A DNA stretch of 44,206 bases from an uncultured Lachnospiraceae bacterium (GTDB lineage: Bacteria > Bacillota_A > Clostridia > Lachnospirales > Lachnospiraceae), in assembly GCA_905207905.1 (NCBI GenBank), contig CAJLNC010000013.1, positions 1-44,206 on the forward strand, read 5' to 3'. The notes below the pieces were generated by a model, which was given only the letters and a program-made list of their open reading frames with translations, had not been told where the DNA came from and ran no database searches. Positions 1-6,768 of the stretch are shown here, piece after piece (position 1 is the first letter of the stretch; each line of letters begins with the position of its first letter). The position numbers were made by a program, and so were the translations under genes.

Positions 1-51
1 GCGTTTGGCTACGGACCAAAAGGTCGGGGGGTTCGAATCCTCTAACGCACG
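1..51 (+). tRNA. tRNA-Arg(ACG), 3' part only
   Basis: The anticodon arm is complete: stem TTTGG (4-8), loop CTACGGA (9-15) with anticodon ACG at 11-13, stem CCAAA (16-20). A short variable region follows, then the T arm with loop TTCGAAT (32-38), the acceptor 3' strand AACGCAC (44-50) and discriminator G51. No CCA is encoded. The D arm and acceptor 5' strand lie outside the window. ACG is the usual anticodon (read as ICG) for the CGN arginine box. Confidence 0.9.
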
Positions 52-54
52 TAG

Positions 55-86
55 ACCGGAAATTCCAATAGGATTTCCGGTTTTTT
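55..86 (+). terminator. Rho-independent terminator of tRNA-Arg
   Basis: The arm ACCGGAAATTCC (55-66) pairs with GGATTTCCGGT (71-81) with one bulged base and an AATA loop, and is followed by a run of six T. It starts four bases after the tRNA 3' end, so it ends the tRNA transcript. Confidence 0.9.
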
Positions 87-256
87 CATTTTATCTATCG
101 GTTTATCGGCAAAATTCACTTTCTACTGCAATCTGCATGATATCCCCCATTCACTCGGTCCCCTATCTCACCACAACGAATCGAATTTGACTATACCATT
201 CACCGGCAATACTTTCATTCACCAGTGCAGATCCGCTTTGCCAAGCACACTCCCAG

Positions 257-283
257 AAAAAAAGAGACTGTCTTCACAGTCTC
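257..283 (-). terminator. Rho-independent terminator of the small lipoprotein gene
   Basis: On the minus strand GAGACTGT, a GAAG loop and ACAGTCTC form a perfect 8-bp stem (264-283), followed by seven T. The TGA stop codon of the lipoprotein gene lies inside the stem. Confidence 0.9.
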
Positions 284-695
284 ACGCTTTCTCTCCCACC
301 TGCTCTGTAAGAACAGCATAGCTCTCCTCTCCCAGTGCCAGCTGAATTTTCCCGCGCTTTACCTCTCCGGTACATTCCAACTGATCAGAAGATATCTTTA
401 AAATCCCTTCCTCATACACATAGCGATACGTGGAAGTATCTTCCGGATCCTGTCCCACCTGACAGGACATGGCTCCATCTTGTCCAAAACGATAATAAGT
501 AGCTCCAATCAAAGCATCATAGGCAGACTCATCATAGGCTGTGCCGTCTGCAGATTTTAACTCTGTCACCTTCCAGGCAGTACCGGCCAGAGTCTTGGGC
601 GCTCTGCCGCAGCCGGTCAGAAGAAGGGCTCCCATTCCTGCCAGCAGAAGAAACTGCCTGCTTCTGCTTCTTCTCACATTTTTCTTTTTTCTCAT
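282..695 (-). CDS. Small putative lipoprotein, function unknown
   Basis: This 137-residue protein starts with a basic stretch and a hydrophobic segment ending in the lipobox LLTGC (lipidated Cys at about residue 29), so it is probably anchored to the outer face of the membrane. The mature part begins TLAGTAWKVTELKSADG and resembles small META/lipocalin-like extracytoplasmic domains, but I do not recognise a specific family. It is monocistronic: one terminator follows its stop codon and the HPr-gene terminator precedes it. The ribosome binding site is weak (GGGGGCAG), and no clear promoter is seen in the roughly 60 bp upstream. Confidence 0.8.
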   Translation of the reverse strand: MRKKKNVRRSRSRQFLLLAGMGALLLTGCGRAPKTLAGTAWKVTELKSADGTAYDESAYDALIGATYYRFGQDGAMSCQVGQDPEDTSTYRYVYEEGILKISSDQLECTGEVKRGKIQLALGEESYAVLTEQVGEKA

Positions 696-720
696 CCTAC
701 TGCCCCCGCAAAATCCTGTA

Positions 721-758
721 AAAGAGAAAACACACCGCAGTTCTCCACGCTGCGGTGT
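721..758 (-). terminator. Terminator of the HPr-like gene
   Basis: ACACCGCAG (732-740) and CTGCGGTGT (750-758) form a 9-bp perfect stem. On the minus strand it is followed by TTTTCTCTTTT. It lies about 30 bases after the HPr-like stop codon. Confidence 0.85.
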
Positions 759-790
759 CTTTTCTGAATTGTATTTGCTTTTTGTTATGT

Positions 791-1036
791 TTACTCCAGC
801 AATCCTGCAATAGCCTTCAGTGCTTCTACTTCATCTTCTCCATCTGCACACACATTAATCTTTGGGTTTCTCTGACTGGCCAATGCCATGACTCCCATAA
901 TGCTTTTGGCATTCACCCGCTTCTCATCTACCTCAAAAGTAATCACACTTTTAAAATTACATGCAGTCTGGACGATGTGAGGAATAATCTCCCCGATGTT
1001 TCCGCTCTGATTGCTGGTTATCTTTTGACTAATCAT
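791..1036 (-). CDS. HPr-like protein lacking the catalytic histidine (Crh-like)
   Basis: This 81-residue protein is clearly HPr-fold: the second half carries VNAKSIMGVMAL, the region around regulatory Ser46 of HPr, and ends with the usual GEDEVEALKAI helix. In true HPr the first loop is GLHARPA, where His15 accepts phosphate from enzyme I. Aligning on VQTA, the equivalent segment here is GNIGEII, with Ile at the His15 position and Glu at the Arg17 position. It therefore cannot act as a normal PTS phosphocarrier. Retention of the Ser46 region suggests a regulatory role like Bacillus Crh, which has Gln at position 15. I chose the ATG at 1036 because GGGAGGAAATTTT precedes it; an in-frame GTG 15 bases upstream has no such site. 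It is a single-gene unit with its own promoter and terminator. Confidence 0.88.
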   Translation of the reverse strand: MISQKITSNQSGNIGEIIPHIVQTACNFKSVITFEVDEKRVNAKSIMGVMALASQRNPKINVCADGEDEVEALKAIAGLLE

Positions 1037-1099
1037 AAAATTTCCTCCCACAACTCCTTAAGAAAAGTGTTCTGCGCCTGTGCCTTACAGCACATACCC

Positions 1100-1128
1100 A
1101 TACTAACACACCTTTCTGTCAAGGTCAA
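1100..1128 (-). promoter_or_regulatory. Candidate SigA promoter of the HPr-like gene
   Basis: Minus strand: -35 TTGACC (1123-1128), 17-bp spacer, -10 TAGTAT (1100-1105). It lies about 65 bp before the start codon. A second TTGACA sits inside the spacer but has no well-placed -10. Confidence 0.5.
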
Positions 1129-1205
1129 TGAAAAGGTGAAAATGTTTTCTTTGGATTTCTTTCAACTGAAGTGAACCTTTTCTCTCATCCGCTTTCGGAG
1201 ACACT

Positions 1206-1406
1206 CTACAAATCCAGATCCAAATGCTCCTCCAATTGTTTCGGAACATATTTTCCGTTTTTCCTTCTCTGCCTCACACACTCTGTCAGCAAATATTCAA
1301 TCTGTCCGTTCACTGAGCGGAAATCATCCTCTGCCCAGGCAGCAATGGCATCGTACAGTTTCGGTGACAGACGCAAAGGCACCTGTTTTTTCTGACCATC
1401 TGCCAT
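1206..1406 (-). CDS. Ribbon-helix-helix (Arc/MetJ-type) DNA-binding protein
   Basis: This 66-residue protein begins with a short basic strand (KKQVPLRLSPKLYDAIAAWA) followed by two helices, the layout of Arc-like ribbon-helix-helix repressors, which bind inverted repeats as dimers of dimers. Its ATG follows the TGA of the SPFH gene with one base between (TGATATG) and has no good Shine-Dalgarno of its own, so translation is probably coupled. The operon promoter contains a perfect palindrome (2478-2494), making autoregulation by this protein a reasonable guess. It is not an obvious toxin-antitoxin half because no toxin gene is adjacent. Confidence 0.8.
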   Translation of the reverse strand: MADGQKKQVPLRLSPKLYDAIAAWAEDDFRSVNGQIEYLLTECVRQRRKNGKYVPKQLEEHLDLDL

Positions 1407-1407
1407 A

Positions 1408-2445
1408 TCAATACAGACTTCCGGAATTTACAATGGGCTGGGCATCGTGATTGCCGCAAAGCACCACCAGAAGATTGGAAACCATTGCCGCTTTCCGCTC
1501 CTCATCCAATTCCACCACCTGATTTTCATTCAGACGCTCCAATGCCAGTTCTACCATACCCACAGCCCCATCCACGATCATCTTACGGGCATCTATAATG
1601 GCAGACGCCTGCTGCCTTTGCAGCATCACTGCCGCGATCTCCGGTGCATACGCCAGATAGGTGATCCGGGCCTCGATAATCTCCAGTCCAGCCTCTGACA
1701 CTTTACTCTGAATTTCGTCCCGGATTCTGGAGGCCACAATCTCACTGGATCCCCGCAGGCTTCCTTCATCCGCCACGCCGTCTCCTGTGGTATCCACATT
1801 GGGGGCCACATCATAAGGATAGATCCGCACAATGTTCCTCAAAGCGCTGTCACACTGCAGCGAAAGATATTCCTTATAGTTATCTACCTGAAACACGGCC
1901 TTGGCAGTATCCACCACCCGCCACATCACAGCGATTCCGATCTCCACCGGATTTCCCAGACAATCATTGATTTTCTGACGATTGTTATTTAAGGTCATGA
2001 TTTTTAAAGAGATCTTATTTCCCATCCCAGGCGTACCCACACTGATACCTTCAACTCCGGTTCCTATATTAAGAGCTTTGTGAATGCCTCCATCCACATC
2101 TCCGCTTTGATTCAGGCGTGTCTTGGCCGCCGGATTCACACTGCCGCAGAAAGGATTCACAAAATAGAACCCCTCTCCCTTAAGAGTTCCCACATACTCT
2201 CCAAACAGTGTCAGCACCAAAGCTTCCTGAGGTTTTAATACATGGAGGCCGCAAAAAGGAATCCAGCCCACCGCCAGCCAGACAATAGCCACCACCAACA
2301 GGATCACTGCCGGCACGCTTACTCCCTGATTTGCCAACGATACACTGGCACCCACACAACCCAGAATCGCGGCAGCATACAGAAGCAAAAACAAAATCAG
2401 CATAGCCATCCCGTTTTTCTTATTATTTAGTACTTTTTCACTCAT
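1408..2445 (-). CDS. SPFH/band-7 domain membrane protein
   Basis: The 345-residue product has two hydrophobic segments near the N terminus (about residues 12-38 and 44-62) followed by an SPFH/band-7 (stomatin/prohibitin-like) domain, with typical phrases such as LKPQEALVLTLFGEYVGTL, GIAVMWRVVDTAKAVF and EIIEARITYLAYAPEIAAVML. Members form oligomeric membrane scaffolds. It starts with ATG after AAGGAGGGATTTCCT. It is the first gene of a two-gene unit with the ribbon-helix-helix protein, a pairing I recall as common in Clostridia. The predicted repeated-helix region near residues 270-330 is typical of SPFH C-terminal coiled coils. Confidence 0.88.
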   Translation of the reverse strand: MSEKVLNNKKNGMAMLILFLLLYAAAILGCVGASVSLANQGVSVPAVILLVVAIVWLAVGWIPFCGLHVLKPQEALVLTLFGEYVGTLKGEGFYFVNPFCGSVNPAAKTRLNQSGDVDGGIHKALNIGTGVEGISVGTPGMGNKISLKIMTLNNNRQKINDCLGNPVEIGIAVMWRVVDTAKAVFQVDNYKEYLSLQCDSALRNIVRIYPYDVAPNVDTTGDGVADEGSLRGSSEIVASRIRDEIQSKVSEAGLEIIEARITYLAYAPEIAAVMLQRQQASAIIDARKMIVDGAVGMVELALERLNENQVVELDEERKAAMVSNLLVVLCGNHDAQPIVNSGSLY

Positions 2446-2475
2446 AGGAAATCCCTCCTTCTTCTTGATGCTTTT

Positions 2476-2504
2476 ATGATATCATTTTGATATCTATTTG
2501 TCAA
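2476..2504 (-). promoter_or_regulatory. Promoter of the SPFH-RHH operon
   Basis: Minus strand: -35 TTGACA (2499-2504), 17-bp spacer, -10 TATCAT (2476-2481), about 30 bp upstream of the start codon. The -35 hexamer abuts the T tract of the upstream terminator. Confidence 0.85.
2478..2494. promoter_or_regulatory. Perfect palindrome inside the SPFH-RHH promoter (candidate operator)
   Basis: GATATCA-TTT-TGATATC is a perfect inverted repeat with 7-bp arms and a 3-bp centre. It overlaps the -10 element and most of the spacer, so a bound protein would block RNA polymerase. The ribbon-helix-helix protein of the same operon is the obvious candidate ligand (inference). Confidence 0.6.
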
Positions 2505-2531
2505 GAAGAAAGAGGAGATGTACTCCTCTTT
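2501..2531 (-). terminator. Terminator after the phosphotriesterase-family gene
   Basis: AAAGAGGAG (2509-2517) and CTCCTCTTT (2523-2531) form a 9-bp stem with a 5-base loop, followed on the minus strand by TTTCTTCTT. It starts five bases after the stop codon and ends the 5206-2536 transcript. Confidence 0.75.
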
Positions 2532-2535
2532 GCCA

Positions 2536-3498
2536 TTACTTCCAGCACAGCGCAGCTGCTGGATTCTTTCGGGAAATCTTATCGATCGTTTCCTGAGAGA
2601 TTCCGGCACTGCGCATCTTAGCCAGAAAGGTCTCTAAAATATAGGTCAGTCCGGTAGCTCCTCCGTAAGCGCTCAACCGTTTTCTGGTGGTATCCAGGGA
2701 AAATAAGAGACGATCCTCCTGACCATCCTGAATCAGCGCATCAAAAATCTTCAGTTCCTCCTCATCACTGTGATACTTAAACCTGGCAATAGTATCGTAT
2801 TCCAGATAGGCTCCCGCTCTGGCAAGCTCTTTGTGAACAGACAGATCCTGACAGGCCCGATCCAGATGACAAAAAATCATCTGCTCTGCCGGGATGCCTT
2901 GTTTCATCAGAAATTCAAAATATTCCATAGGCTGATGTCCATTCTCCACATGAACCATAATAGGCGCTCCTGTCTCCTTGGCCGCTGCAGCTGCAGCTCC
3001 AAACAACTTCCTATACTGGTCATCCATCTTTGCATGCTCCATGGCCGTCTTAATCTGGCCCGCCCGAATGGACGTCTGCTTCATCGGCCGGTCTTCGTCT
3101 CCATCTTCATACATTCCTTCTGTCAGTTCCCGGATAAACAGATCCGTAAGCCAATCCTCACTCTCTGAAAAAATCCAGTGTTTCTCCGGATAAAATGCCA
3201 TCTTGTGAAATCCTGTAGAAGCCACTATGCGAATGCCTGCAAATCTTGAAATCTGTTCCAGTCCCTCTGCCATACGGCCACAGCCCACAGGCTGGGCATC
3301 CACCAAACCGGAGCCGCCCTTTTTTGCATATTTTAAAGCTTCTTCTTTACTCTTTTCCAGATCATCCAGGCACAGAGCCGGATCCACCAAAAAGGACTGG
3401 CCTTTTGCCAAAAGCAAATGCTCATGGCACTGGAAGTATAAAGAAGGATCCGGATCCATAGCTCCGGTTACAGTTACGATCTTGTTCCTGTCTCTCAT
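2536..3498 (-). CDS. Phosphotriesterase-family metal-dependent hydrolase (likely lactonase)
   Basis: The 320-residue protein has the ligand set of the phosphotriesterase branch of amidohydrolases: HEH at residues 25-27 after strand 1, a bridging region in ETGAPIMVHVEN, a histidine in MIFCHLDRA and the terminal metal Asp in LLFSLDTTRK. Characterised bacterial relatives next to sugar genes are sugar-lactone or phospho-sugar-lactone hydrolases rather than organophosphatases. It is the last gene of a unit with the shikimate-dehydrogenase-like and cupin isomerase genes, suggesting hydrolysis of a (phospho)lactone in the same pathway. The start is supported by AGGAG six bases before ATG. The exact substrate cannot be read from the sequence. 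Confidence 0.85.
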   Translation of the reverse strand: MRDRNKIVTVTGAMDPDPSLYFQCHEHLLLAKGQSFLVDPALCLDDLEKSKEEALKYAKKGGSGLVDAQPVGCGRMAEGLEQISRFAGIRIVASTGFHKMAFYPEKHWIFSESEDWLTDLFIRELTEGMYEDGDEDRPMKQTSIRAGQIKTAMEHAKMDDQYRKLFGAAAAAAKETGAPIMVHVENGHQPMEYFEFLMKQGIPAEQMIFCHLDRACQDLSVHKELARAGAYLEYDTIARFKYHSDEEELKIFDALIQDGQEDRLLFSLDTTRKRLSAYGGATGLTYILETFLAKMRSAGISQETIDKISRKNPAAALCWK

Positions 3499-3531
3499 TC
3501 TGCACTCCTGTCCTCATTCTTTATAAACAAA

Positions 3532-3590
3532 CGCAGGGCTGCTGCAAAATCTCATTTCAGACCTTTACGCAACAGCCCCTGTTTTTAAAC
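3532..3590. terminator. Hairpin between the isomerase and phosphotriesterase-family genes
   Basis: CAGGGCTG near 3534 pairs with CAGCCCCTG near 3572-3580, extended by TGC/GCA, and TTTTT follows on the plus strand. On the minus strand the tail is only GCGTTTGTTTAT, so it may be a leaky terminator or processing hairpin that lowers expression of the downstream gene. Confidence 0.45.
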
Positions 3591-3598
3591 CTGTATCA

Positions 3599-4177
3599 TT
3601 ACTTCCATTTTGGATTATCTGCCACTGTGGGCTTGCCATCCTTCTCCACGATCAGCTTATGGTAGCCCTTGGTTTCAATCGTTCCATAATCATGACCTGC
3701 ATCTGCCTGGAATACATAGAACAGCACCAGCGGCTCCGTACCGGTATTCACTGTTCTGTGAGCATAGGATCTTGGCACATAAACTGCCTCGCCGGGTGCA
3801 AGAGGTTTCTCAATCGTATCTCCCTCCGGATTTTCCATCACCATATAGCCCTGGCCTGACATGGTCCAGTAGACTTCTGCCGTCTCAAGAATGGTATGGA
3901 AATGCCCCTTAGTCATATAATACTCATTTCCCACTTTTCCAGGATAAAGAATGGTTGTTCCAAAAGCCAGATCTCCTGCCCGCTCCGGACAGCCCAGCTC
4001 ATGAAATTCGTATACCAAAGGATCTCCGTTTTTTAACAGCTCCTCCGCCGCCTCTGTGTCGCAGAACATATTCTTCATCTGAGAGAGATAACGTTTCGTA
4101 GTTTCTGCCGTCTTGGAAAAACCTGTCTTAATATCAAAATCAACCAAAAAACTGGAATCCCAATTAAAATTGTTCAT
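3599..4177 (-). CDS. Cupin-type glucose-6-phosphate isomerase
   Basis: The 192-residue protein matches the cupin phosphoglucose isomerase family first described in Thermococcales. Its metal ligands are visible as His92 and His94 in TKGHFH, Glu101 in ETAEVYW, and His140 in VPRSYAH, with the same spacing as the Pyrococcus enzyme. The enzyme interconverts aldose and ketose 6-phosphates using a bound divalent metal. In this operon it may act on glucose-6-P/fructose-6-P or on a related phosphosugar made by its neighbours. AGGAGAAGAAT precedes ATG. It lies 96 bp after the shikimate-dehydrogenase-like gene, on the same strand and promoter. Confidence 0.88.
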   Translation of the reverse strand: MNNFNWDSSFLVDFDIKTGFSKTAETTKRYLSQMKNMFCDTEAAEELLKNGDPLVYEFHELGCPERAGDLAFGTTILYPGKVGNEYYMTKGHFHTILETAEVYWTMSGQGYMVMENPEGDTIEKPLAPGEAVYVPRSYAHRTVNTGTEPLVLFYVFQADAGHDYGTIETKGYHKLIVEKDGKPTVADNPKWK

Positions 4178-4273
4178 ATTCTTCTCCTTTTTCTTACTTT
4201 CTGTTTTGATTAAATTGTCAAAAGCTGCTTGACGAATGAGATTTTATGATTCACGCTCCACAATTCTGCCATC

Positions 4274-5206
4274 TTACTTTGCAATCCGGCTTAACTCCTC
4301 CAGCATTTCTCCTTCGATCGGTGTATGGAATACTTCTGCAATCACCTGCGTCCAGCCATGAATGAAGTAGATCCAGCCGTCCTCCACATGAAGGTTGGCA
4401 CTCTGAATCTGCGCTTCTGCCTGATGCATAAACAGACGCTCTCCCCGATAATTCAACTCCCACACCAGGCTGTCCTGAGGGAATCGGCAGTCATCGGTCA
4501 GAGGACTTCCCGGGCCATCCTTTCCAAGGCCGGTGGCGTTTACCACAAGCGAATGCGGCTTTAAAGCTGCCAGCTGTTTATCATTGTCTGCCGGAGTGGG
4601 GCACAATACAAACTCAAACTTGGTTTTTGGATTTAAGCCCTCCAAAATGCGTTTTGCCTCATCCAGTCTTGGCTGACTTCTGTTGGCAATAATGATCTTT
4701 GAGGGAACATTGTCTCCAAATTTTTCCTGGGTCAGATATACAGACATTGCCAGAGCGCTTCCGCCCGCTCCCATAATCAGCACATCTCCGTCATACTCCT
4801 TCCAGTAATTTTCCGGCACAAAAGCTTCCAACGCCAGTCCGCTGGAAATAGGATCCTTTGCGTGAGCGCAGAGCATTCCGTCCCTTTTAGAAATAGAAGA
4901 AACTTCACTCAACTGTTTTGCAAAGGGGTCAACGTACTCAAAAAGATCCTTACAGCTGTTATACAGATCAATCTTATGAGTGGTCACCAGCGCTCCCAAA
5001 GACAGGGGATCATTTTTGATAAACTCCACTGCTTCTCTGTATTCCTCTGCCGGTGAATGCGGCTTAAAATCCATGCCCTTAATCACTGCGTCTTTCAGTC
5101 CCAGCGCCTTGGCCCATCTAGGGAATACCTTCATAATAGAAGAACTTCCAGTGGTTACTCCGATAAAATAAAATGTCGGCTGTGTTGCCTTTTCATAATT
5201 TGCCAT
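4274..5206 (-). CDS. Shikimate/quinate dehydrogenase-like oxidoreductase
   Basis: The 310-residue protein has the two-domain layout of shikimate dehydrogenases: an N-terminal substrate domain with the Lys-containing signature as TTHK (Lys78; the usual form is MPHK) and a KDP segment in place of NTD, then a Rossmann domain with GAGGSALA (about residue 146) and NATGLGKDGPGSPL. The serines that bind shikimate carboxylate (S-x-S) are replaced by GSSSIMK. It is longer and more divergent than housekeeping AroE and sits in a sugar catabolic operon, so it probably oxidises a sugar acid, cyclitol or quinate-like compound instead of making aromatic amino acids. It is first in its operon, 45 bp from a perfect consensus promoter. 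GAGGAG precedes ATG. Confidence 0.82.
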   Translation of the reverse strand: MANYEKATQPTFYFIGVTTGSSSIMKVFPRWAKALGLKDAVIKGMDFKPHSPAEEYREAVEFIKNDPLSLGALVTTHKIDLYNSCKDLFEYVDPFAKQLSEVSSISKRDGMLCAHAKDPISSGLALEAFVPENYWKEYDGDVLIMGAGGSALAMSVYLTQEKFGDNVPSKIIIANRSQPRLDEAKRILEGLNPKTKFEFVLCPTPADNDKQLAALKPHSLVVNATGLGKDGPGSPLTDDCRFPQDSLVWELNYRGERLFMHQAEAQIQSANLHVEDGWIYFIHGWTQVIAEVFHTPIEGEMLEELSRIAK

Positions 5207-5250
5207 TTTTTCTCCTCTCTGTTTCCTTTCCTTTGTAGTAACATAGGTAT

Positions 5251-5279
5251 ATTATAACTTTATTTTTAATTTGTGTCAA
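5251..5279 (-). promoter_or_regulatory. Perfect consensus SigA promoter of the 5206-2536 operon
   Basis: Minus strand: -35 TTGACA (5274-5279), exactly 17-bp spacer, -10 TATAAT (5251-5256). The bases ATTCTATTGACA around the -35 also occur in the ABC-transporter promoter at 11648-11676. Confidence 0.92.
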
Positions 5280-5417
5280 TAGAATACAAAAAAGAATTCC
5301 CAGACTATGAACTGGAATTTAAAATTTCAAATCAATCAAAAGATTAGGATTTTGCATAAGATCTGATACATATCTTGTTTCATGTTTTATGAATTTTTTA
5401 TACCACAATAACTTAAA

Positions 5418-5466
5418 ACGGATGGTAAAAACTGCCCGCTTCCAGCTCCTACCAATCCGTTTTTTA
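5418..5466. terminator. Bidirectional terminator-like hairpin
   Basis: ACGGATGGTA (5418-5427) pairs with TACCAATCCGT (5450-5460) with one bulge. T-rich tracts lie on both outer sides (TTTTTTATTTTT on plus, TTTTAAG on minus). It could stop minus-strand transcripts arriving from the SMP-30 gene. Confidence 0.6.
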
Positions 5467-5487
5467 TTTTTAGTATTTTATAAATTA

Positions 5488-5512
5488 ATTCCAATACAAA
5501 ATCTATTGGAAT
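5488..5512. repeat. Perfect 9-bp inverted repeat, purpose unknown
   Basis: ATTCCAATA and TATTGGAAT flank a 7-base centre CAAAATC. It lies in a non-coding stretch between the promoter at 5251 and the transposase remnant, 5' of neither unit's core promoter, so it may be a regulator site or a leftover of the insertion. Confidence 0.55.
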
Positions 5513-5603
5513 AGACCTAAGACTAAAGTATTGCGATTTTCTCAGAATTTTGCCTGACATTCTACAATAGACAGTCCATCATTCGCTTATCGGATCTGAT
5601 AAT

Positions 5604-5757
5604 TCCATTATCCTCTTCTGGAAAACGCTGTGATCCACAATGACGGGGTACACAGTACGCCAGCAGGGTCTACCGCAAAACGCTTCGAAAGAACCAACTC
5701 CATCAAAGCATGAACAATGCCCGAAAACGCCACCTTGTTAATACACGCTGGTTGACT
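5604..5757 (+). pseudogene. Decayed IS3-family transposase (OrfB) fragment
   Basis: Reading the plus strand gives ENAVIHNDG and then, after adding one base in the GGGG run near 5644-5648, GTQYASRVYRKTLRKNQ and HQSMNNARK. This matches the conserved rve/OrfB block of IS3-family transposases (HSDxGxQYxSxxY...SMS). A stop codon lies upstream in frame and the frame opens into the SMP-30 region without the rest of the enzyme, so it is a dead fragment of about 50 codons. No terminal inverted repeats or target duplication were recognised. The rest of 5280-5600 holds no convincing gene. Confidence 0.6.
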
Positions 5758-5759
5758 CT

Positions 5760-6758
5760 TTACGGTTCTATCTCCAGCATACATAAAGTCGCCGGCATTT
5801 CGTGGGCAGTATTTACCTTGTCATCATCCGTAACCAAATCAAAACAGGATATAATCAGCTTATCTCCCCATACGCAGGGTTCTCCCGGCTGATCCAGTTC
5901 TCCATGCAGGCCATCTGTATCGGGACTTACCGCAATCCGCTTTACATTCCCTTCCGGATCTACTCTGCCAATGGCATTGGCGCTGAAATCAGCAATATAA
6001 ATATTTCCATATGGATCCAGAGTCATCCCATCTGTACTCTTTAACTGAGAAGGATCTCTGGTCCATGGCTCGTTGGAAACCACATCCCCCTTCTCGTTCA
6101 GCGTAAGTTTGTAAATCTCTCCGTCGCCAAAATTGCCGATATACAGATTGCCGTCCCTGCCAAAAACAATTCCGTCTACCCCATACTGACATTTGGGATT
6201 TTTCGTCACAAAGGTAGCCACAATGTTCTGATCCTCCAGCGTATTCGTGATGTGGATGTTCTCATCATCTAAACGGAAACGATAGACGCAGCTTACCAGT
6301 TTTCCATCCGGCCCGGGAACCTTCTTCAGACAGCTCTGAGTAACATACATATACTCTCCTTTAATCCGAATGCCGTTCGGATGCTCCATGCCGTCTGCAA
6401 CGGTAGTTACCTTAACAATTTCGTCTCCATTCATACGCACACGGATAATTCTCCCCTGAAACTGCAGATCTTCCCGATCTTCCAGCCATCCCTGATTATC
6501 CACAATATAGAGATCCCGGTCAGGCCCAAAGGCGATTCCCATAGCCCTGGCCTCCTTGGTAACGGGATTTAAGGGCACATCAAACCACTTACGAATATTT
6601 CTGTCCTTATCGATCCGGCAGATACAGCTTGGCATAGACAAATCTGCAAAATTAGGACAGGCTAATATCAGGTCTCCGTTTTCATCCGGTTCCAAGCCGT
6701 CCGGAGTACACACATACTCCGGAAGTTTCATGAATAATTTTGAAGTCTGCATCATCAT
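5760..6758 (-). CDS. SMP-30/gluconolactonase-like beta-propeller lactonase
   Basis: The 332-residue protein has repeating propeller blades typical of SMP-30/gluconolactonase/LRE proteins: GDLILACPNF, RDLYIVDNQG, GMEHPNGIRI, GNLYIGNFGDGEIY, STDGMTLDPYGNIYIADFSANAIGRV. Family members bind one divalent cation and hydrolyse aldono-lactones. There is no signal peptide, so it acts in the cytoplasm, most simply on a lactone made by oxidising the imported sugar. It follows the second permease by 10 bp and is last in the ABC operon. Three consecutive ATG codons follow AAGGAGAG; the second or third has better spacing, so the true start may be 3-6 bases downstream. Confidence 0.85.
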   Translation of the reverse strand: MMMQTSKLFMKLPEYVCTPDGLEPDENGDLILACPNFADLSMPSCICRIDKDRNIRKWFDVPLNPVTKEARAMGIAFGPDRDLYIVDNQGWLEDREDLQFQGRIIRVRMNGDEIVKVTTVADGMEHPNGIRIKGEYMYVTQSCLKKVPGPDGKLVSCVYRFRLDDENIHITNTLEDQNIVATFVTKNPKCQYGVDGIVFGRDGNLYIGNFGDGEIYKLTLNEKGDVVSNEPWTRDPSQLKSTDGMTLDPYGNIYIADFSANAIGRVDPEGNVKRIAVSPDTDGLHGELDQPGEPCVWGDKLIISCFDLVTDDDKVNTAHEMPATLCMLEIEP

Positions 6759-6768
6759 CTCTCCTTCC

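Noticed and set aside
1..51. GCGTT at the window start is complementary to AACGC at the tRNA 3' end, as if a 53-base mini-tRNA existed.
   Set aside because: The complete anticodon arm at 4-20 shows that bases 1-3 belong to the D-arm junction; the match is chance and the real acceptor strand is outside the window.
52..256. Possible integration site or mobile element next to the tRNA gene.
   Set aside because: No integrase gene, repeated tRNA 3' end or direct repeat is found; the following genes look like ordinary chromosomal ones.
2978..3193. Long plus-strand open frames opposite the phosphotriesterase-family and other genes.
   Set aside because: They are antisense to genes with clear family motifs and have no plausible start signals or recognisable protein features.
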